43,372 nucleotides of DNA from Fomitopsis serialis. Lineage: Eukaryota; Basidiomycota; Agaricomycetes; Polyporales; Fomitopsidaceae. Within the stretch, counting starts at the first letter, position 1. Every line of letters begins with the position of its first letter. The notes under the pieces were generated by a model. It had not been told where the DNA came from. It saw only the letters and a program-made list of their open reading frames with translations, and ran no database searches. The translations under genes were made by a program, and so were the position numbers. The stretch spans positions 1 through 43,372 of the forward strand of contig NW_025955296.1 of NCBI RefSeq assembly GCF_022376445.1. Reading direction: 5' to 3'. Below are positions 1-10,801 of the stretch, piece after piece.

Positions 1-2028
1 CCCTCGTCTTCGAACAGTCTTTGACATCTTCGAAGCTCTCCCACGTCGTTCGGAGTCTTGTCCGTCCTCCTCCTTCTTACCTAGACCACTGTACAGTCCC
101 CCGTACATCTCATAGACGCAGAGGCCTCGCATACCACTGCTCGACCTCACGGTTGGGTTTTTGTGTGGCTTTTGTGTTCTTTTCGGTCGCGTCACCGCGT
201 GAGCAAGCGAACGAGCTGATCTCGGCCACGGGACGCGGTTGACACACGCGCCGACCACGAGCGCACCGGGCGAATGCCCCGCGTGCAAACGCAGCCGACA
301 GGCGGACTGCGGCCACGGGCGGAAGGATGGGCGGACGAACAAGTGGGAGAGCCGGCGGAGGGTTGTGCAGGTAGACAAGCAATCAGACGAATGAGAGGGT
401 GATCAGGGAGTCCGGTGAGTGGATGGCATGCATAGGTGCCCGATGAGTAGACTCGGAGCTGACTCGGCGGGAGAGTGACCCGGAACAGGTGGGCGGGCGT
501 GTCGTCGTGCCGCACGACACGTACAACAACCACGAGCACATTGGGCAAGTGCCCAGTGCGCAGACACGGTCATTGAACGTGCATCGTGCACGCAAGTAAG
601 CGAGTAGGCAGGTGAGAAGGTGGACGACAGGCCTGCTCGCTCATGTCTCAAACACGAGCAACACCGTACCCACCACGTCCGGCCCACTGGAGATCCCACC
701 AGCGACACCACAAGAACATCACGATGTCATCCAGACCAGTACCGAGTGGTGCGAGACCACCACGCTCAGTAGTCGCTTCGCAGGCGCCAGGCCAAGCACC
801 GAGGTCGAGCAACCGCAAACCGGTGCACCCTAGCGCGCAGTATCAGGTCGAAAATGAATGAAACAGACAACGCGAGCACGTACCGAAGCTGGGCAAATCC
901 GATGTAGGGTCTACAATGCCCTGTCACCCCGTCGCCGCAGTGATCCTCTGGCCGGGGCCAGGTCTATGACGAGACATTGAAGACCTCGACACAGAGGATC
1001 CACGATCGTATTCCATTCATAACCTCCGCCCGACTCGGAACGCGAGACGTCCACCAAGCACCGTCGACGATCACTGTGCAAGGTGAGCACCACGACGATC
1101 CGGTCAATACAACCACGTACCAAGCCGAGCGAATGCTGATGTAGACTCTACATACAGTACCCTGGTCCCTGTCCCACCGTAAGCCTCGTCCTGGCCTCGA
1201 CACCTCCCGGCGAGACAATCTCTGTGGCGCGATGTCAGGGTCACGACGAGTCGGACATCGCAAACACGTACTAGGATGAAGCACGGACGCTTCGTTCTAC
1301 GGCGGCCTTCGAGCCTCGATCGCACCATGACGGCCCCTAGAGACCAGAATCAGGATGGAGACAAAACAGAGAACACGAGCACGTCATCGCGTGACGGCGA
1401 GTCGACGCGCGCATCCAGGCCACGACAGGTCCCACCGACACGAACGACCAACACTGTCTGCAAGCACGGCGGACAAGTCTCTCCGACGCATGGAAAGGCA
1501 AGTGCAGACGAGGCCCCGCAAGATGTGCAGACAGACAGCACTTCTCGCGCCCGCCCATCCACCCCGCTGGACGTGTCGACGTGTTGTCACTCGACGCACC
1601 CCGTTCCGTCAGGACCGTGCTAGACAAGACTATGTCCCTGCTCACTTATCCACTCGCTCGTTCGCTTGTGCACCCTCAGGCTGTTGGTCCACTTGCTCAT
1701 TTGCTCGTGCGCCCGTTCGCCCTTCCGCCAGCTCGTTCGCCCGTTCGCCCACTTGTGAGTCGCCTGTACCTACATCCTCTCTCTAGACACCCACCCACCT
1801 GTCCGCCCACCCGATTAACCGTTCACCCACCCTCTTGACCTGCACGTCTATCGGAGCCTGTAGATCTCGTGAACAGAAGTGTTTGTGCAGTACGTAGTAC
1901 GGTATTCGCCTCGCAATGTTATGTTATTTCTATGATTGGTTACTATACTGTTTGTTATCTATCGGTGTAATCTACATGAATGGCTGCTCTGCTGAAGGTA
2001 TGTAATTCGCCGCAGAGGCCGAAAGTTG
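1..2028. other. No supported gene; cryptic low-complexity sequence
   Basis: I find no convincing coding sequence here. The open frames are short, overlap on both strands and match no family I know. About 240-620 is a purine-rich run of degenerate blocks such as GCAGGTGAGxxGG, and about 1640-1835 is the pyrimidine-rich counterpart (CGTTCGCCC / CCACTTGCTC blocks). Between them, imperfect blocks beginning CACGTACC recur near 880, 1113 and 1264, which suggests a decayed tandem duplication. About 1860-2028 is more AT-rich and may be spacer downstream of the DUF6589 gene. Confidence 0.5.
1640..1835. repeat. Degenerate CT-rich cryptic repeat
   Basis: Degenerate 8-12-nt blocks (CTCGTTCGC, CGCCCGTTCGCCC, CCACTTGCTC, CCACCCACC) follow one another without a fixed period. 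The same style occurs at 26180-26400 and 26570-26860 on the plus strand, and as the complement at 240-620 and 3600-3700. It looks like slippage-generated simple sequence dispersed across the locus. Confidence 0.45.
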
Positions 2029-3338
2029 TTAGACAGTGAGATGAATTAGGCACAAGTTAGGTGGGCTAGACGGGTTAGGACAAGTTAGACACGGTGACGC
2101 TTTCCTGATGCGCCTGCTAGTATGCTTCCGCTTCTGTATCATTCCAAAGCCTTCCCGTAGCTTGTCCTTCACCTCGTACAATTCTGTCCTTCCTGCAACA
2201 TGCTCGTGCGTCTGATTTGCTGTCATATGATTGCAGACCTTCTTGTATGTCTCGACCATGTTCGGTTTCGCATGATTGATGGTACAGTTTGTCATACAGA
2301 AGTTGTCGGAGATGTTGACTTGAGATCTCTGGTAAATATCGATGAGCCCAGATTCTTTGAGTAGGTAGTCGAGGGTCCGGTTCGAGAACTCGCCGCCATG
2401 GATATGCTATCCCGCATGGTGAGTTCACTATCACTGCTCGTACTCAGTGTCGTGACTTACTTTTGTGTACAGGTTATTGAGCTCTACAACCCAATCAATC
2501 GCACGGAACGTATCTGGCAATCCTCGCAGGTTACACAACCAATTGAGACGGATTGCACGACTGTTACAAGAAACATTGTAAGCACTCGGTAGCTAGCATT
2601 GATATTTCAAGCACTGTGTGGCTCACATACCGGAGGCGTTCGGGGTATACAAAGTGGACGTCCTTGATGAAGTCACCGAGGTATGTCGCATACTTATTCT
2701 TGCCTGTCGCTTTCCAGATATATATCCAAGTTACGAAGCAGGTCTCTAATCGCCCTATGTCTCCGTGGTTCATCGCGTACGTTGTCTCTTCGTAGAGAAG
2801 GTAGTCACGCTGGCGAAGCTGACTGTTTTCGAAGACAATGTCACGACAAATCGTGTCTGGATGCCGCTTGAAGCCCGGCTGCGCAACATACCGCATGACC
2901 ATACACTCCGACATGGTAACAATGTTATCCCAATTGGGTTTCGTTTCTGCCCACTTCTCAAGGGTGTTCGACTCGGGAAGCCTGCAGGAAACCTCGGCAC
3001 GCCAGATGTCTAATCGATGTGCAACACTGTCATGCTTGATCAAATCATGCACCATACGAAATGGTGGGTTCTTCTTCATCTTTCCTGTGTCCTGAGGCCG
3101 GAAGATGCCTGCGTGATGCAACGTACTGCTTGGGTCCATATGTGACCGCTTGTCCTTGAGGTAAGTCCGCCAGATACCATCCGTACAGGCCATCACTCCA
3201 TGAAAGATGCCAGGGATGATAACGACGAACTGGAGGCGCCGCCACTGTGTCTTTTCGAGTGCGCGTGACCCAAGAACGCTGCGCACACGCTCGAGCGTCG
3301 AGAGGTCGCCATGGATAAGGACGACATGGTCATCAAGT
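2029..3338 (-). pseudogene. DUF6589-type protein, 5'-truncated
   Basis: This resembles the DUF6589 proteins common in Agaricomycetes; their function is unknown and they may derive from mobile elements. Three exons can be read on the minus strand: 3338-2631, 2560-2461 and 2406-2029. The introns at 2561-2630 and 2407-2460 have GT...AG ends and keep the frame. Family-like stretches in order are VVLIHGDLSTLERV, FVVIIPGIFHGVMA, PPFRMVHDLIKHDSVAHRL, RDYLLYEETTYAMNHGDIGR, TWIYIWKATGKNKYA, DWVVELNNLYTK and GGEFSNRTLDYLLKESG. The 3' end looks complete, with a low-complexity tail. At the 5' end similarity stops exactly at a 12-nt transposon terminus (3339-3350), so the N-terminal part is displaced or lost. 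No internal stop is needed once the introns are removed. Confidence 0.72.
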
Positions 3339-3350
3339 CATCAGGAAAAA
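3339..3350 (+). repeat. Plavaka-type terminal inverted repeat (solo end)
   Basis: CATCAGGAAAAA here is identical to the first 12 nt of both ends of the 16-kb Plavaka element (16356 and, inverted, 32337-32348). It lies exactly where the DUF6589 reading frame breaks off and points rightward. I find no matching right end (TTTTTCCTGATG) in the window apart from 32337-32348, which belongs to the other element. Confidence 0.65.
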
Positions 3351-3786
3351 AGAGAATCCCTATGTTTGCCAATATAGGGGACATAGCTGGTATAGGCTCA
3401 TCGGAAACCCCTGTTTGTATAGTACAGTATAGTATGCTTACCGAGACTATAGTGCGTGATAGTGCCACCATGATCGACATAGGATAGCATAGTACACGAT
3501 AGAATGGTAGTAATATAGGTCCATAAGCCAACATACAGTAACATATCCCATCATAGTAAACATCTCGAAGTATAGCACTGATCGTACTGGTCGCTCACAG
3601 TTGTCGCCGAGAAGGTGCATGCAAGCAGGCGAATGGGTGGCCGGGCAAGAGTGGCAGGTGCGTGATCAAGCAGGTGAGTAGGTGAGTGGGCGAGGAGGGG
3701 TGAGGTGCTACACGGCCTTCCGCCTCGCTGCGATGGCGAACATCCTGTGTACGCCCCACATTATTTAGTGTGTCTAACCCGTTACC
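3351..3786. other. Spacer between Plavaka-type end and KDZ left end
   Basis: No gene is seen. About 3360-3595 is AT-rich and full of short related words (ATAGTACAGTATAGTATG, ACTATAG, GATAGCATAGTACACGATAG), which would fit a subterminal region of the element starting at 3339. About 3600-3700 is a purine-rich cryptic repeat. From about 3757 the sequence also occurs in front of the second KDZ copy (40499-40529). Confidence 0.5.
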
Positions 3787-3818
3787 AACGGTAAACCCGG
3801 AGTGAGATTCGGCCGTCT
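3787..3818 (+). repeat. KDZ element left terminal inverted repeat
   Basis: The 32 nt start AACGGTAAACCCGGAGTGAG and end GGCCGTCT. They match the reverse complement of 39998-40029 at 31 of 32 positions; the one difference is A versus G at the eighth base. The same 32 nt occurs at 40530-40561 as the left end of the second copy. Confidence 0.85.
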
Positions 3819-4120
3819 GGAACGTTGGCCCGGAGGCCGACCGGAGCGAGCAGTCGGTCGATGCAAGCGTTCCGGCCGGTGGCACCGTGGAATGCTGGGA
3901 ACGTGGCGGCCGACGCTGAACGGATGCCATGGGCGGTGTGGTGGCCAGGATGCATGGGTTTCCCCCACACGTCTGGGTAGGCTCGGCCGTCCATTAACAT
4001 TGTTCGAATGAGACGCTCCGGCCGGCGAGTGAGCACAACCACTCAAAGCGTGACGGCCTGTCAACCATGAATGCCTACCAGACGTGGTGGCCGGTATCTC
4101 AGAATGCCAGTTCCAGTACT

Positions 4121-4800
4121 GCTGAGACGTTCCGGCCGGCGATTGATGTAACCTGTCGGCCGTACCCGGGGCTCGGTAGGTGGGCTCGGCCCGACGTTTC
4201 GACGGTCCGGCCGGCGTTGCATACGGCATGCAGTACCTACCCAGGGCTGGCTGGCTGGGCTCGGCCCGACGTTTCGACGGTCCGGCCGGCGTTGCATACG
4301 GCATGCAGTACCTACCCAGGGCTGGCTGGCTGGGCTCGCCCCGACGTTTCGACGTTCCGGCCGGCGATTGATGTAACCTGTCGGCCGTACCCGGGGCTGG
4401 CTGGGTGGGCTCGGCCCAACGTTTCGACGTTCCGGCCGGCGATTGATGTAACCTGTCAGCCGTACCCGGGGCTCGGTAGGTGGGCTCGGCCCGACGTTTC
4501 GACGGTCCGGCCGGCGTTGCATACGGCCTGCAGTACCTACCCGGGGCTGGCTGGGTGGGCTCGGCCCGACGTTTCGACGTTCCGGCCGGCGATTGATGTA
4601 ACCTGTCGGCCGTACCCGGGGCTCGGTAGGTGGGCTCGGCCCGACGTTTCGACGGTCCGGCCGGCGTTGCATACGGCCTGCAGTACCTACCCGGGGCTGG
4701 CTGGGTGGGCTCGGCCCGACGTTTCGACGGTCCGGCCGGCGTTGCATACGGCCTGCAGCACCTACCCAGGGCTGGCTGGGTGGGCTCGGCCCGACGTATT
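4121..4800. repeat. 75-bp tandem array, about nine units
   Basis: The word GTTTCGAC recurs every 75 bp (4196, 4271, 4346, and so on to 4796). Each unit carries TCCGGCCGGCG followed by one of two variant halves, GATTGATGTAACCTGTCGGCC or GTTGCATACGGC-TGCAG. Because 75 is a multiple of three and the DNA is GC-rich, long frames run through on both strands; I do not regard these as genes. Some units contain ACGTTCCGGCCGGC, whose reverse complement is the repeated core of the array at the other end of the element. Confidence 0.9.
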
Positions 4801-4949
4801 GACGGATCGGACTGTCACACACCGACCGTTTTACCACTTATATTCAGTGCCCATCCGTGATAGGTATCATGCGGCGAGTTCAGTCTGAGGGACCAGTATA
4901 GCATTCAGATCATTCCAACGAGTTACTACACACAATACGACTATGCCCG

Positions 4950-6937
4950 TTACCCCGACCGACCCCGCGTTTGATAGTATTCCGTCACCCAGTCAACGGC
5001 GCGGTGATTCCGATTGTTGGCTGCTTGAAGCGCGGTAAGCGCGTCAATGCGAGCCATGATGATTGCCTTCTCCGCCTGGAGCTCGGCGACTCGTGTCGGT
5101 GTGGCACCAGTGAAGGCTGGTCCGGGAACTGAGTATGGATATGTCAGCGAATCAGGTAATCAAGCCCTGGAAAACACGACAGTACAATTTGGCGGCCAGT
5201 CCACATCAGGGTGACTGTCTGCCTCCCACAAGTGATTTTCCGGATCGTGACAATCAGTCATTGTCACCGAAAACGTGAAAAACGGGTCTTCTTCCCTGCC
5301 AAGCAGCATGGTCTCGTCGTGTACTCGGTACGCTATAAACACGGCGTCATCAGACTTGACACCCGGTGGCCATACAGTCCGGATGCATGCCCGAGTCGAC
5401 GCCGCTGAGCAGGCGACTATACGAGCTTCGGCTGGAGTCACGCACATGACACTCGGTGCAGTGCCGAGAACCAGGCAGCTTAGAACTGTATCTACAAACA
5501 AGACTCACCGTGCTCAGTCCTGTTCAGGACGACCTGCGTAATCTCGGAAGGCTGACGCTAACGATGAGTATATATGAGACAGGATGGCATGAGCACCTAC
5601 CGAAGCCATGACCTCGTTCCCCTCAAGATGACTCGGATCCGGGGCCCCGCCATGCTCAGCTGCATTGTGGTGCGACACCCGGTCACCTTCAACCGCGGCA
5701 TTAGCCCCGACGTGGTAGCTTGATCCCTCACCCTGAGACCGGAATCGCTCCGCCAGGCCGACAGGCGGAGCAACTTTGTCCTGACCCACTACGGCTGGGC
5801 CAAACGGATCGGGCCGAGGGGCCCTCAATACGCGCGGGCGTGGGCGAGGCTTGGTAGCCACGGGGACAGGGGCCGCGGACTTGCGGTTGGCACTCTCTGC
5901 AACATTTTGGCTCGCCTCGTCCACGACCTCCACGTCAGTGTTCTCGCGTGTGCTTCTCCCGGCCGGCTTGGTGTGGCTTACGATAGCAACCTCCGGCTCA
6001 CGCGTTGCTACCTCGGGATCGCCGGATGCGGCCGGATGTGCTACAAGGGCAGCTGGCGTAACCTGCCCAGCATGGGCCGATGTCCCTGGCATCTTTGTGA
6101 ACGCGAATACGAAGTTTCGTAAGCGTCGAACAGCCCACGCAGTGTGCACGACATACCTTCGGCATTCTTTTGAAGGGAACACCAAACTTTCCGAGCTTGA
6201 TCGTGGTCCCGGGAGCCACTTGTGCCCGTTGCTGATTTTCCTACAGGGTGGTACATCGAAGTGATTAGAGCGAGAAACGCAAACATGGGCAGTGGGAGTG
6301 TGAACAGTACTTACCTCCCTTGCCGCATTTATGCTGCCAGGACCTGGCAGTGCCTCCGAGATGCCCGCACCAACCTTATCTGCATGCGTGGGGCCCTCTT
6401 GTGTGGTGATCAACTGGTGCATCGTCGTGGTCAACACGGGTTATGTGCACACGGAGCGTAGTCTGAGCACTTACCGAAGCTTTGAGACGCTTCACCGGGG
6501 CCTCAGATGATTCATCGGCATCGGCAGGATGCGTGTTGCGCCGGACCGATGGAGATCGCTCCTGCGTACTCGACGCTCAGTGTTATGGCGTAGCATTAGG
6601 ACAAAAAATGCACATACCTTATCTTGCGGGGCATGCGAGCCCTTACGCTTCATCGGCACATTGAAGCCTCCCGGCCGCACCAAGTACTTTCCCACCTTCG
6701 CATCCCCGGCACCAACAATTGGAGCCTGCATGCGGACATGGAATAGTGGTGTTAGCAGCCAAATCCTCGTAGGTAGTATTGGCTTACCTGAGGCTGGATA
6801 GCCACCCGCTCCTGAGACGCCGGTCGCTTCGCCGCAGCCACATTTGGCTCGCCGGATGCGAGTGGAGTGGTAGAATCTGGCCGGAGAAGTCAGCAATGAT
6901 GCGGAGATGCGTGCTGAGACCTACCTTGAGCAGACAT
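4950..6937 (-). CDS. Uncharacterised multi-exon KDZ cargo protein
   Basis: I do not recognise the family. The chain starts MSAQ at 6937-6935 and runs through about ten short exons with GT...AG introns of 50-80 nt. It ends at TAA (4950-4952) after a helical segment TRVAELQAEKAIIMARIDAL and the terminus VTEYYQTRGRSG. Readable pieces in order are APIVGAGDAKVGKYLVRPGG, a Lys/Arg patch (VPMKRKGSHAPQDK), KLGKFGVPFKRMPK, a long Ala/Pro/Val-rich exon (about 6096-5580) with the basic motif KPRPRPRVLRAPRPD, and an exon around 5170-5330 with FIAYRVHDETMLLGREEDPF. The junctions near 5170 and 5500 are uncertain. A second copy with the same frames occurs at 41542-43372, which supports it being a real gene. 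It diverges from the next gene across a 255-bp gap. Basic patches suggest a nuclear protein; that is inference. Confidence 0.6.
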
Positions 6938-7192
6938 GAGTGTAGCGCGAGGAAAGGCGAGGAAAGATGATAGAGAACGGATGGGAAGAACGGCGCGACG
7001 CGCCATCACAATGTTCATGTTCGGCTAAACGTCCCGCGGCCGGCCGGGTGCACGTGACCGGCCACGTTGGACTTCGCGATCGGTGTGGCTTCGCGTCGCT
7101 TGTTTCCTGCTCTCATCAGCTCGCCTGCAAGCTCTCAGCCCGCCCTCTCCCCTCGCTTTCGTAACTCTGCTTCGCATTTGCCCTCCCAAGCC
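6938..7192. promoter_or_regulatory. Shared upstream region of two divergent cargo genes
   Basis: These 255 bp separate the start codons of two divergently oriented cargo genes, so both promoters should lie here. It contains a GCGGCCGGCCGGG palindrome near 7027-7041 followed by CACGTGACCGGCCACG. No TATA box is obvious. Confidence 0.45.
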
Positions 7193-10139
7193 ATGTCGAC
7201 CGACGCCGCCACCGCCACCGCCCCATCGGCCAACAATGACGTGCCTCCGAGTACCGCAATGTCGCCGGAACAAATAGCCGCCTACCTCCAGGACGCAAAC
7301 AACCGCCTGCTCAAGATGCTCGGAGGGCGCCTGGTGTATGAGGATGAGGAGGAGAAAAAGCTGGAGGAAATAGTGAGTGTTCACGCGATCTCACTATTTC
7401 CTGTTTATTGACATCAACTCGGTAGCTCGAAGAGCTGCAGGCACTCCTGGTAAGTGATGCGGGCAGCTCATCAAACTCGCAATGCTTACTGGGTGTATTA
7501 GCGCGATGTCATGGAGCAGATCACCCTCTGCGAGTCGGTGGGGGAGCCTCCTCTGGTCCCCTTGCTGCTGCTCTCTGCCATTGTGGAGATCAACGTCGTC
7601 GATGCCGTCGGCGTCCCGGTTCGCCTGTCCAACATCAGTCCGGACGATGAGCGCCTGCCGGATTGCGATTGGTACAATCCCGACGCTCCGGCCGGCTTTC
7701 ATGTTGCACCGGGCCCAACGAATGCAGCACCCGGTCCGTCTCGCCGGGGCCCCGCGGTGCGCTTCCAGGAGCTTGCGGGAGACGGCTCGGATGGAGAAGA
7801 GGAGATACCGATGGAGGAGGATCGCATGGAGATCGATGAAGAGGAGCCCAGGCGATCCCGGGACACGGGGAAGAAGACCGGTGGCGAGAGGTCGACTGGA
7901 AGCACGGCTGCATCCAAGAAGCGCAAACGCGCAGCGACTCCGCCACGGTCGAAGAAAGGCAAGGATCGTGCCCGCCCCCAGTTTGAAGATTCGACCGACG
8001 AGGAGGAGCTCGAAGAGGAGGAGGAGGAGGAGGAGGAGGAGGAAGAGGAAGAAAGGGTCTCGGCGAAGTCAAAGGGCAAGCGTGAGTTGTCCACCGTCTC
8101 AATGTGTCCCTGACTGACATAGAGATTGTAGGCAAAGCCGGGCGCAAAGGGATCCTGAAGCTGGACACCCCGGACGCTACGGTGGATGCGAAGAAGGCGA
8201 AAGCGGCTAAGAAGGACCGAGCGGCCTTCAGGATGGACTACCGCGCCGAGAAGGAGACCCGGAAGGAGGGGGACAAGGAGCTGCGGGTGAGTATTCCTGA
8301 TCATATTCTAGTTGTGACGCTCACCTCGTCGGCAGGATCCTCCCTGCATTGCGTGCAAAGGATTCCCCTGCTACATCTCCGTCCCGAAGGTGTCGGCATT
8401 CCGGAAAGACGGCAAGCCGAAGAAAAGAAAGCAGGCCGCGTGCGACTTCTGCCACGTAAAGAAGACGAAGTGCGAGGACATCGACACCGAGGGGACGTTC
8501 AAGCCGCAGAAGTCTGGGCGGGGGAAGACGTCCAAGAAGTCGTCAGCGGGCAGCTCCCGCGCGAGCAGCGTGGTCTCCGACCGCTCCCAGAGTGTTGCCG
8601 ACGGGCCCCCGACGACAAACGGCAAGTCGGGCACCGAAAGCGACGAGGGCTCGGTCGCAACGACGGCGTCTCGGCGAAGCACGAGGCGCAGTAATACGCC
8701 GTCGCGCCGCCCGACACCCGTCACCAAACCACCCCGAAGCGGAAGGGTAGTGCGCCCCCCTCGAAGGGGAAAGGTAAAGCAGATCGTGGCGAGGGATCGT
8801 CGAAGGCAGCGGCCGGCAAAGAGCCCCCGCGAAAGCGGGCGAAGACTGCGTTGGACCCACCGGCCGATCCCACGGACATCAGTAAGTGTTGTGTGCACTG
8901 GTGAGAATGCATCTCGCTCACGTAGTAGGGCGCATGTATCCAGTGGTCCCCGGCGGCGACGGTGGCTCGCTCGGCGCACCCGTTGTGGTGTTGCAACGCC
9001 AGGCCGAGCTGGGAGAGAGGACCGAGCTCCGTATCCTGGAGCTCGAGAACAATGTCGCGCAGCTGAACGAACGCGTGGCTGCCCTAGAGGCAATGAACAG
9101 CACGCTGCTGGAGAATCAGCGGCTCCTCGGTGAGTGGTGCAATGACACTGGCATGCTCCGGCTAACATTCCGGTCAGGCTATGCATTGACCGGCGACGCT
9201 CACCGGGACGAGTACATGGACATCCTCCGCAAGGCGCTGCAGGTCGATGAAGAAGAAGCGGGGCCGCAAATGAACGCGGGCCCCATGTCCCGGTCACCAA
9301 CACCCATCCCGGCGCCGGTTCTTCTTCAAGAGGCACCCACCTCCCCAAGGCCTCCGGTTGAGGATGGGGCCACGGCAACGCACCGGTCGTCTCCCCCTGC
9401 GCCCACCGAGGTACGTCATTTCTCATACGTCTCTACTATTGCTCGACTGCAGCCTGACATTCTTATGCGACAGGTGCCGGCGACGGCCGCCTCTGCATCT
9501 CCCGGCCCCGGCCCATCCACCCACGAAGCCCCGGTGCCCGTGATGGCCACGTCCGCAGCTCCCGGCCCCGGCCCATTGACTCAGGACGCCCCGGTGCCCC
9601 CACCACTGCCCCCTCGTCTCCTGTGGGCAAGCCGCGAATTCGGTACGGGCGCCGGCGGACTTGGGGCATTCGTCCCAAGGCCAATGTTCAGCCAGGTCCC
9701 CCAGCTCCTCGCCGCCGCGGCTAATGCACCCGGGAGCGTGCCGGCTGCTCTCCCGGTTGTGGCTCCCGAGCCGTCGGACACCACAGCAGCTCCAGTGACG
9801 CCGGCCAGCGAGGTGACACGTCCTGAGCTCACCGAGCCACAGGCCGAGTCCCCCGTCGGTCCATCGGAGACGAACTCAGATGGAAGGGCCCCGTCGCAGC
9901 CCACCGTCCCCGAGATGGAGTCACCCCCGCCGAGCACGTCATTTGCTCTCGCAACGACTTCCGGCGAAATCACGGTGGTGCCACCTCCCCCTGCGGTGAC
10001 CCCCCCACCTCTCCCCCCCACTTCACCGGAGAGCGTGGATGCTGGCTCGCCACATGGGGGCCCTGGGCCGCAAAAAGAGGGTCAGTCGCAGGAGATGGGG
10101 AATGGCGACGTCACTGAGGGAGAGGGCCCGGGGTTGTGA
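7193..10139 (+). CDS. Cys-cluster and coiled-coil cargo protein (one apparent frameshift)
   Basis: Predicted product of about 860 residues from eight exons with short GT...AG introns; start MSTDAATA at 7193, stop at 10137-10139. Order of parts: an N-terminal segment with SPEQIAAYLQDANNRLLKM; a conserved-looking hydrophobic block around PLVPLLLLSAIVEINVVDAV; a Glu-rich acidic run (GAG repeats near 8010-8050); then at residues about 317-360 two cysteine groups, CIACKGFPC (CX2CX4C) and CDFCHVKKTKC (CX2CX6C). The second resembles half of a fungal Zn2Cys6 cluster and is next to KKRKQ. After that come a Ser/Arg-rich stretch, a coiled coil (LRILELENNVAQLNERVAAL) and a long Pro-rich tail. The frame must shift by one near 8731-8735 (CCCC run); the phase of the next intron (8883 onward) supports the shifted frame. 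I infer a nuclear, possibly DNA-binding, protein. Function unknown. Confidence 0.65.
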
Positions 10140-10801
10140 CATGGGCCGGGGGTACGGCATTGAGATGGTGGGCGACGGACTTGTATCGTATCAATGTACA
10201 ATAGCGCGGAATCCATGTACACTATGTATTGGTTGACCACCAGCCTCTGAGTTGTCAACTGGGATATCCCGGAGGAGATAGTGATATTTCCGGCCCGAGC
10301 CCACTCCCGATATCTCGGCCCGGGACTCTAAGCATTCCACCGGCACCGAGCATCACAGGAAATTCTCGGCGGGGGATTCGCACACCCCATCATGTTAGAT
10401 TCCCTAAGCCCTCCGCCACGCCAACGTCTCGCCCCGAGCACACGCCCAAATCGCGGCCCGAGACTTGTCCCGAAACCTCGGCCCGGGGAGTTGGTCAAGT
10501 CTCGGCCCGGGGATTTGGTCAAGTCTCGGCCCGGGGGTTTGGTAAAGTCTCGGGGCCGGGAGTTTCGTAAAGTCTCGGGGCCGGCAGTTTCGTAAAGTCT
10601 CGGCCCGGGAGTTTCGTAGGGTCTCGGCCCGGGATGGTCTTCCCAAATCGGGCCCGCCATGTCATTACACAGTGGGCAACTGTACAGAGGCAATGCTATC
10701 GGGATACCACACAGGCATTCAATCCAGCAGTATGGGACTGACATTGATTCGGCGACATAATGTAAACTACGATAACTCATATGTGAGGGGAACACGGACA
10801 G
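10140..10801. other. Convergent intergenic region with 24-bp array
   Basis: This lies between the 3' ends of two convergent genes. The left third (10140-10250) is plain; 10260-10640 is filled with variants of CTCGGCCCGGG, resolving into a regular array at 10477-10636. The right part shows nothing I can name. Transcription terminators of both neighbours should be here, but I cannot point to a signal. Confidence 0.5.
10477..10636. repeat. 24/25-bp tandem array with CTCGGCCCGG core
   Basis: About six and a half units of the type CTCGGCCCGGGGATTTGGTC plus AAGT follow one another with 24- or 25-bp spacing. Two units have CTCGGGGCCGG instead of CTCGGCCCGG. Diverged relatives extend left to about 10300. 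A related array with the same core lies at 34380-34720. Confidence 0.8.

Larger units (their letters stand above)
3757..6780 (+). repeat. Long direct repeat, copy 1 (left end of KDZ element)
   Basis: This stretch recurs at 40499-43372 in the same orientation. From position 4891 onward the two copies align without a length change at a constant offset of 36,592. They differ mainly by substitutions, about 5% by eye, and by the number of 75-bp units (nine here, seven in copy 2). The copy contains the left TIR, the 75-bp array and most of an intron-rich gene. Copy 2 leaves the window at its right edge, so the true extent is unknown. Confidence 0.9.

Noticed and set aside
612..861. Short plus-strand frames as a small gene
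   Set aside because: Two overlapping frames are open, neither has a recognisable motif or splice context, and the sequence lies in a low-complexity region.
2099..2110. TTTCCTGATG as the right end of a Plavaka-type element
   Set aside because: Only 10 of 12 bases match and the DUF6589 frame reads straight across it, so I take it as chance.
4061..4888. Open frames of about 260-270 codons on both strands, and their twins at 40525-41496
   Set aside because: They are translations of the 75-bp array (25 codons per unit). Frames are open on both strands at once, which is expected from the repeat and not evidence for a protein.
10477..10636. CRISPR-like array
   Set aside because: Units are contiguous without unique spacers, vary internally and lie in a eukaryotic intron-rich context. 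It is a plain tandem repeat.
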